Assembly: GCA_001695595.3 (NCBI GenBank)
Contig: MBPM02000029.1
Span: 539,501 to 603,500 of the forward strand
DNA from: Plasmopara viticola
Taxonomy: Eukaryota; Oomycota; Peronosporomycetes; Peronosporales; Peronosporaceae
Length of the DNA: 64,000 bases
Reading direction: 5' to 3'
Below the pieces are notes generated by a model, which saw nothing but the letters and a program-made list of their open reading frames with translations, did not search any database and was not told the DNA's origin. Within the stretch, counting starts at the first letter, position 1. Each line of letters starts with the position of its first letter. Below are positions 57,160-64,000 of the stretch, piece by piece. The position numbers and the translations under genes were made by a program.

Positions 57160-57470
57160 ACGTTTATCGGGCACGTACTGTCGGCAGATGCGACAAGCAT
57201 AGACCAGGAAGAGACGTGTGTACCCGATGCACGCATGACACCACTTCAATTGCTTGTAGCAATTTGTATACTAAGAAAATTGACAACCTTTCTAGGAGAC
57301 ACCAACATAGCCTACCTCAATGCCTCCCTGATTATAAGCGATATTGCGAGTTTGAAAGATTCATCGAGCTCAAATCGGCATTTCGAATCTATTACTCAAT
57401 GGGAGGTTTTTGTAGTAGTAAATATTTATATTGACAGACAGAATAATTGTAATCAAGTTTATTGTTAACT
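57160..57470 (+). pseudogene. Ty1/Copia reverse transcriptase remnant
   Basis: The frame at 57235-57468 reads GDTNIAYLNASL, matching the MDVxxAYLNxxL motif of Copia RT, and then EVFVVVNIYIDRQN, matching the YVDDxL active-site strand with the second Asp replaced by Arg. The roughly 80 residues normally between these motifs are reduced to about 25, so part is deleted. Decayed sequence upstream (56300-57150, Glu/Asp-rich with stops) probably belongs to the same element. It ends 170 bases from the stop of the second ATPase gene. Confidence 0.5.
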
Positions 57471-57641
57471 CCCCTATAAGTGTTACTACACACTTGCTCG
57501 CGAATATGCCATGTGCTGCCGAGAACTTTAACTGTGCGACCAATGAGCAGTGCCACCAGTAAATAAGTTTCGCGCATCATTCTCAGTCATTCAACAAAAC
57601 CACAATCTTTGGTTGGTAGTAGACCCTGAGCTAAATTCAGC

Positions 57642-60600
57642 CTACACGGTGCGACTTGCGCGAATTGAGCGCTGGGCATTTGTCACCACAGAGTGCATCA
57701 AAGACGGATGACCCGCATTAATACGCTCTGTGAACGCTTTACTCGCGTATGTGTTCTTGGTTAAGATGTAGTTCACCATGAATTTGATAACATCTAGCGG
57801 AAACTGCCAAACAATGGCCCAAACCCACGCAATGAGTGTGTAGCTTCCACCACAGCCAATCACGGCAATACGGTCGGTCGGGTAGCCACCAAAACCGACC
57901 CAGCCAACCACTGAAGCAACCACCTGGGCGAACACGAATGCGATCAGAAGTAAATTGCATGGCTTTTCAGCGAAAAACCAGTTGTTGCTACCAGCTGTCC
58001 GCGTCACAAAGATCAGTGCCTGACCGGAGATCGACACGTGTAGATACACTAGCGAGCGCAGCACACCTTCCTTGCGCTGGATACCAGGACCAATCATTTC
58101 ATTGTTTCGCGTCCATGTGGCGTTCCAGTTGCTAAAGCCCCACACATAATCACAAAAGCCAACACCATTCGTAATGGGCACCTCGCCGTTCCCAATAAAC
58201 TTTACACCCTTTCCCCGTTGCGCAGCATCAAACACGTCATAATCACCTCCGTACGCCACGCCTCCAGCACCTAAAGTGTACTCGTACACATACTGATTGT
58301 ATGCTGTCTCGGCCGAGGGCTTTACGTCGTTCGGCAGATGATTGAGATGCACGTCTGCAAGGTCCTCGAACAAACTCGAGCGGGTCTCGTAATTGTACCG
58401 GTACTGCCTCCAGTAAGCCACAATCACTTTCTCGCGGAATAGCCCAACATCAGACACGCTGGCCGACTGTGGTACGCTACCCGTCAATTCACCACAGCCA
58501 GTGTTGTTGCTGTTCATTACGCACGTTTCGTACCGGTCCTGGAAAAACTCATGGCACTCCTCCTTCATGCAGCCGACGCAAAGATTCTCCAAGCCAGCGC
58601 TTTCGAATCCACTCGTGTTGTAAACGACTCCAAACAGCACGATTGAGGACAGTGTCAACCAGAGGCCGAATGTAATCGAGGAAATAAAGACTTCCTTAAG
58701 CTTCCACGAGTCTGGGTAAGGAGAAGCTGTGACATTGTCTTTGGAGATTGTCAGGATCGTACCATCATTAAGGATAGCCAGGATCACAACAAGAATTGGA
58801 GGAAAGTACCAGTTCCATGCCACCGTCAGAATGCCGAACGTGAACACGATGCGCACCGTCATAGCAATCGAGTACATGGCGTAGTTCTTCATGCGCAAAA
58901 AGATCTCTCGGCTCATACGAATGGCCGTGATGATCACACTCAGACCGGGCGAAACAAGCACAATATCAGCAGCAGCACGCGCAGCATCCGTCGCGTCATC
59001 CACGGCAATTCCAATGTCGGCTTGAGCCAGAGCCGGTGCGTCGTTCACACCGTCACCCGTCATACCCACCACCTTGTCTAGAGACTGCAGGTGCTTAACA
59101 ATTTCAAACTTGTGTTCTGGAAAGACTTGGGCAAAACCATCCGTGTCGTAGATCATCTGAGCCAAGTTCAGTCCAGGAGGTGGAGCGGTGTTAAAGAAAG
59201 ATGTGTCAAGAATGTTCGTCGGCATTCCTAACTGACGACACGTCTCCACGGCAATAGCCTTCTGGTCACCAGTCACCATCTTCACTGCAACGCCGAGAGC
59301 GATAGCCCGCTTCACAGTGTCTGCAGTGTCATGACGAGGCGGGTCGAACAGCGGTAGAAGACCGATCATCTGCCACACACACTCCTCCACCGGAACATCG
59401 CCACTGCGAGAGATGCCAACACCCAGACCACGATAGCCGCGAGAAGCATACTCATCGATACGACCCTCGACTTCCACACGCAACAAGTCAGCGTTCATGT
59501 CCATGTCCAGCACAACCTGTGGGGCGCCCTTCACAGCTCGGAAGATTTCGCCCGTTTTGTTGTCCTTAAGCTTTGCAATCGTGCGCTTCGTTGTAGGGTC
59601 GAATGGCGTGTAGTGCAGTAAAGTATACTCATCCCACATCGTGTCCTTGCCTGGATACGTGTTATGACACACGACGTCAATAGCCTCATTGTTTTCCAGA
59701 CGGGCTGACAGGGCACCGTACTTGAGAATGTCGGCTGCAGTAAAGTTGTTGTACGGAATCAAGTTGTCCATGTCTACAGAGAGCTGATTTAGCGTGAGTG
59801 TTCCCGTCTTGTCCGAGCACAGCACCTCCATAGAAGCCATTTCTTCAATACACGTTAGACGAGTCACGATAGCGTTCTCTTTAGCTAGAGCCGAAGACCC
59901 GATTGCCAACGTAACCGATAAGACAGTCGGCATGGCCACGGGAATTCCACCCACGATCAGAACCAGAATATTAGCTACACCAAGACACCCGTCCGTTACA
60001 ATCACGCATGGATTCTGCGATGACCGTCCAGCCATCTGCACCAGTAGTTCCACAATGCACCAAAATCCGATCGACACCATGCAAAAGTTACCTACCGTAG
60101 TCAGCACCATTTGAAGACGACCATGTGACTCTGCGGACGCGATCTTTTCGGCAGCGCGGCCTAGAAACGTATTCACACCTGTGCTGGTCACAACGGCTTC
60201 AATTTCGCCCTGCTTTACCACAGACCCCGAGTATCCTTCATCGCCCTCGTTCTTCGTCACAGGCAACGACTCACCCGTCAGCGACGACTGGTCCACTTTG
60301 ACTGAATCACCCTCCAGAAACTTGAGATCGGCCGGAATCACGTCACCCAAACGCACACGAAGCACATCGCCAGGCACTAACAAATCAGCCGGAATGTTTT
60401 TGATTTCTCCGTCCCGAAACACTTTGGCTTCGGGGGCTAGCTGACCCATCAGTGCCGACACGGCATCACCAGCCTGGACTTCTTCGAGATAACCAATGCA
60501 AGCATTTAGAAGTAGCAGGAATAAAATCAGCACAAAGTCGGCGTAGTCCAGCAGCACAATCGACAGCACAGCAGCCACCTCCATGGCCCACGACAGCGGA

Positions 60601-60848
60601 TTCCACATGAAGCCCAAGAAGAGCGTCAACTTGTTGATCTTTTCCTCTGGAAGTTTGTTCGGACCATACTCGGCCAGACGCCTTTCGGCTTCATGCGACG
60701 TCAGCCCTTCACGGCACGTCTTAAGCTTGTCTAATGCGGCGTTCAAAGGCACTTGCGCCCACTGGATCTGACCCACGTCGTTTGTGTAATTCTTGACGTC
60801 GTTGGGCGTCGCCAGCGATATAAACGAATTACGAGGAGCACCAGTCAT
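57642..60848 (-). CDS. Plasma-membrane H+-ATPase (P-type, P3A), copy 2
   Basis: This encodes 1068 residues, the same length as copy 1, and aligns with it without gaps. TGES, Asp346 in CSDKTGTLT, TGDQ and GDGVNDAP are all intact at the same positions, so the pump should be active. Differences concentrate in the first 12 residues (MTGAPRNSFISL against MASPTNKSYMSM) and in the inserted loop (about 744-918). There all six cysteines and an N-glycosylation site (NATW against NSTW) are kept. The C-terminus ends RTV (HTV in copy 1). It is intronless, and its promoter shares a 16-base block with copy 1. It faces copy 1 across about 45 kb of repeats. Likely role: pH and membrane-potential control, with expression possibly divided between the two copies by life stage (inference). 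Confidence 0.97.
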   Translation of the reverse strand: MTGAPRNSFISLATPNDVKNYTNDVGQIQWAQVPLNAALDKLKTCREGLTSHEAERRLAEYGPNKLPEEKINKLTLFLGFMWNPLSWAMEVAAVLSIVLLDYADFVLILFLLLLNACIGYLEEVQAGDAVSALMGQLAPEAKVFRDGEIKNIPADLLVPGDVLRVRLGDVIPADLKFLEGDSVKVDQSSLTGESLPVTKNEGDEGYSGSVVKQGEIEAVVTSTGVNTFLGRAAEKIASAESHGRLQMVLTTVGNFCMVSIGFWCIVELLVQMAGRSSQNPCVIVTDGCLGVANILVLIVGGIPVAMPTVLSVTLAIGSSALAKENAIVTRLTCIEEMASMEVLCSDKTGTLTLNQLSVDMDNLIPYNNFTAADILKYGALSARLENNEAIDVVCHNTYPGKDTMWDEYTLLHYTPFDPTTKRTIAKLKDNKTGEIFRAVKGAPQVVLDMDMNADLLRVEVEGRIDEYASRGYRGLGVGISRSGDVPVEECVWQMIGLLPLFDPPRHDTADTVKRAIALGVAVKMVTGDQKAIAVETCRQLGMPTNILDTSFFNTAPPPGLNLAQMIYDTDGFAQVFPEHKFEIVKHLQSLDKVVGMTGDGVNDAPALAQADIGIAVDDATDAARAAADIVLVSPGLSVIITAIRMSREIFLRMKNYAMYSIAMTVRIVFTFGILTVAWNWYFPPILVVILAILNDGTILTISKDNVTASPYPDSWKLKEVFISSITFGLWLTLSSIVLFGVVYNTSGFESAGLENLCVGCMKEECHEFFQDRYETCVMNSNNTGCGELTGSVPQSASVSDVGLFREKVIVAYWRQYRYNYETRSSLFEDLADVHLNHLPNDVKPSAETAYNQYVYEYTLGAGGVAYGGDYDVFDAAQRGKGVKFIGNGEVPITNGVGFCDYVWGFSNWNATWTRNNEMIGPGIQRKEGVLRSLVYLHVSISGQALIFVTRTAGSNNWFFAEKPCNLLLIAFVFAQVVASVVGWVGFGGYPTDRIAVIGCGGSYTLIAWVWAIVWQFPLDVIKFMVNYILTKNTYASKAFTERINAGHPSLMHSVVTNAQRSIRASRTV

Positions 60849-60942
60849 TTTATAACTTTTTTAAAAAATGCCAGAGCCTTTCAAAACGGGGCGTCGGTGG
60901 TCTCTCGAATTGAATTTGACGCGTGCGACGGTGACAGTCTGG

Positions 60943-60958
60943 AAATTGCAGAGTGAGA
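60943..60958 (-). promoter_or_regulatory. Oomycete Inr+FPR core promoter of H+-ATPase 2
   Basis: TCTCACTCTGCAATTT on the minus strand fits GCTCATTYYNCAWTTT closely and continues with CCAGAC exactly as in copy 1. Transcription should start near 60954, about 105 bases before the ATG (60846-60848). An almost pure C tract (about 60969-60980, G-rich on the coding strand) lies just upstream. Confidence 0.7.
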
Positions 60959-60984
60959 GATGTGGAGCTCCCCCCCCCCACCTG

Positions 60985-63900
60985 CGCTCCTCACCAGTCT
61001 GACAGCTCTGCACGGCTGATATCTGGTCTGCTCAAACTGACTCGTTCCATGCGGTTGCCATGTGTGCAGTATATTGAAGATTTGTCAGGAGCACCACATG
61101 GTATGCAGAACCCTCGGAATTAGATAGCATCTGATCCCGTGCCTGCCGAATGTTAAAACGGATGAATTATGGCATGATGCGATCATCAAATCCTTTGACC
61201 TGGCTAAAGTATGCAAATGGGAATTATCAAGAAGTACAAACACAAAATAAATAGCTGCATTTCCCGCGTGCTCAACTCGAAAGTCTGTGCAAGGACCACT
61301 CGGTGAAGCAGCGCAACTTGGCATTAAATTTGCGAAGGGTGGCACTCCACGTTGAGCTCCTCGACGAGTCATATATCACACGTTTCAAGTACATCCAGAC
61401 TAGATTTGCGAGTTGTAATTTGAAAGAGCTTTTCGCGAAAACAGTACTTTGAGTCTATATATATACTCCAATTAAAAGAACGAGAGAAAAGGAGATTTTA
61501 CGGCTTTCGAGTATAACATATCGGCGCCGATATCAAAGCTAAGAAATGGAAGTCGCGCTTTCGGTGGTGTTATTTACTGACTGTAGCCTACGTTACCGAA
61601 TGAAGTTTTATTTTATAGACAGTAAATTTTACTACATGCAATTCTTGCAGCAGCTTCGGGTCTGTTGCAATGTCGCTAGTGTATAGCTCGCCATTTCAAG
61701 GTAGCTTTGTACGTGCTATCGCCGATCTTCTTGGGGAAATACTACTGGAAAGGAGAATATGGCCCTGATACCATTATACTGGAAAGGAAGATACGGTCTG
61801 ATACATTTGCCCACAATCACAAAAAAATCAAAATCGTAACTATTCATCCGACGGTAAAAAAAATCTCACCATCCCAAGACGCAAAATTCTACCAGCGTCT
61901 GTCATCGACGTGTACGCTTGGCTTGTTCAAACTCTGACAGCAATGAAGCTTCAGCAGGAGTGTGTTTTTGTATCACCGCATACCCAAGGTTATTTTAGTC
62001 GCTGGGTGGCTACAAGAGTACGACAATGCGCGTCAACTCAAATTACATCAAATGCTGGAGTCCTTCGCTGACTTGCCCACCATTCTGTCATTTAAACTCA
62101 CGCAGCAGCGTTTCCATGAAACTTAAAGAGATTACAATTCTTCGTACAAGTTCAGCTCGAACATTTTGATTGTTGTTTTTGTACAGTAAACTCTTACGAT
62201 CGTACAGCTGCAAAATTGCGACTTCACGATGTTGCATTTTACCCCCACTTTGTGCACAAAAAAAATCTACTCAGACTAGAGATATTTGAGTATGAAATGC
62301 CGGTGCAGTCTATAATACCTTCTCGGATGGAATGCTATTTGTTCATGCCTTTTAATTTGGAGCTAAACAATATTCAAATACTGCTTACTTCTTGCGCAGC
62401 TTTAATAGGTGAGTCAAATGATGTAATTGGCATGTAATTTCCCAACATGCTACATCGGTCATGCAAATGACGAGATTTTAGCGGCATGATTGCCCGGATG
62501 ACATTAGACGAGGCTAGTACGAAAAATTCAGCTATTTGATAGCTACAGCGGACAATGTGATAAGAAGACTAGCATAAGTGTTGACCCTAAAACAAGTTTA
62601 CCTTCGATAAATGATATGTTGCACCGTGCCGGATCTGTACTGTAATTCGCTACAAATATACAAAAGGCTATAAACAAACATTCATACGCAGAAGTCACAC
62701 TAAAGTGCACTCATTCTTTAACATAATCAATCATACACGGAATCAAATGTATTATTGGACATTTTGATTCCCATTCGTCAAAGGTAAGCCTGTTTGCTCA
62801 CTGGTAGATGCACGCCAAAGTGACGCTTTTAGGTTTCATTTGTGCCATATTGTTAATCTACCATCCTTGCATATAACGATGCCTTCTTCCGCATAAAAAA
62901 GGCACCCTTGCAGCCCTCGTCTGTGCGTCGTCCACTCGCACTCTTCGCATCGTATTGCTTCGTTACGCTCGAATAGCCGAGTCCACCGTCTCTATCTAAC
63001 CTCGCAAGTTTCGGCGTTCAATCTGCGCTCTACGCTCAGTGCCTACGCTATTCGCCATTATTTGACTAGAGGATATGGGCCTTTCTCCTGGAATATAACC
63101 TTCGCTTCCTGATATCTGGTTCATATTGCATCCTTATCGAGAGGATGTGAGAAATATCTTTCAAAGAGTGAGTGGAACTGCAGCCGCAATATGCCGTATG
63201 TCGAGGCACGCCTTAAGGTGCGAAGGTCACAGTTAGAATCCCGCGACAATGCTTGAAAACTCCCTTAAAGCGTGCGCTTGCACTGTAATTGCATTCAGTC
63301 AATTGCCCACGTAAGCTTTAATCGAATCTAAGCCTTAAGTCATCAATGAAATTTTCATAGGAAGCTCAGAAAAAAAATTACATTCTAGAACTGCATAAAA
63401 AATTACCGCACCCAGTTTATTTCGACCAAGTTCTTCCTACTCACTCCTCGCTACCAGAGAAGCCGAGCATGCCTCATCAAAGTTTAATAAATTTGGCGCA
63501 ATGCGCTTTAGTTGACTCTTACGCCAGCCATGCTATCGGAACTCTCAGGGTAATCTGCAAGAAAAATCGGGAGAATCTTTAGACAAATTAGCAACAAGAT
63601 TTTAGGCGCAGATTCGAAAAGATGCACGCCAAGCTTGTCCTCTACGAAAAAATATGGTTTTCAAAGCAGGAGTTTGCTTCACCTGCGCATCTAATGACAT
63701 GGCTTCCACGTCGAGCTAGATTACCCGATCTTCACGGAACGACTCTTAATAATATATATATATTTATATGGCACGACTTTCAGATAAAGTCATCATCGTA
63801 CCAAATGTTATTTGTTTGGAATTCGTAGAGCCCCTTTCATGTTTATTCGTTCAATATACATGCACAACGGTCTGTCTTCTCACCCACGCACCGTTCATTT

Positions 63901-64000
63901 CGCACATATACAGGGTTTTAAAAATGTTTAGAACATCACGGTACGAGCCTCTATATAAAATCCGACTTTCGTCCTCGATAAACAGCATGAATAACTTCCA
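60985..64000. other. Upstream region of ATPase 2 and unrecognised sequence
   Basis: The first few hundred bases are presumably regulatory. Beyond, no gene is recognised. A plus-strand stretch at about 63540-63660 (SGESLDKLATRF then QIRKDARQAC) resembles a retrotransposon gag segment but has a stop. The TC-rich region at 62900-63060 could be LTR-like, with no partner in the window. Confidence 0.4.

Overview
The window looks like a gene-poor, repeat-rich stretch of a plant-pathogenic oomycete nuclear genome (Peronosporales: a Phytophthora or downy-mildew relative; I do not name a species). Four independent signs agree. Two plasma-membrane H+-ATPase genes have the 1068-residue length and the large extracellular insertion known from Phytophthora. 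Oomycete-type Inr+FPR core promoters lie upstream of both. Spliced genes have introns of only 61-71 bp. A broken ribosomal DNA segment carries 5.8S, ITS1 and ITS2 sequence of the Phytophthora/downy-mildew type.

Only four intact genes are convincing, and they lie near the two ends. On the left are H+-ATPase 1 (9304-12510, +), then, facing it, a UreG-type urease accessory GTPase (13331-14307, -, one intron) and a six-exon class I methyltransferase of the EEF1AKMT4/METTL13-like type (14470-15428, -). On the right is H+-ATPase 2 (57642-60848, -). The two ATPases point towards each other across about 45 kb. They have the same length and no gaps against each other, and roughly nine in ten residues match by eye. 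They are diverged paralogues, not an assembly duplicate.

Most of the rest is dead retrotransposon sequence. Positions 1-3925 hold a stop-ridden Ty3/Gypsy chromovirus with zinc knuckle, RT, RNase H, integrase and chromodomain still in order. Positions 5267-6439 hold an internally deleted APE-type LINE with a tandem-repeat tail and a perfect 12-bp target-site duplication. Further Gypsy fragments lie at 32240-33250, 41398-41520, 42412-43420 and 49800-50300, and a Copia RT relic lies at about 57160-57470. Several dispersed families occur twice or more: D (4485, 7707), E (15765, 36290, 40165), B (22636, 34105), and A and C as inverted pairs.

The most unusual structure is at 19.5-32.2 kb. An rDNA relic (18S 3' end, shortened ITS1, 5.8S, ITS2; minus strand, 26390-27595) sits in the middle of a large, imperfect head-to-head inverted duplication. 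Its arms carry, in outward order, repeat family C (2.2-2.5 kb) and family A, which encodes a chromo-like protein. The left arm is further interrupted by a copy of repeat B. Nothing in the window looks like a CRISPR array, a bacterial operon or a tRNA gene.
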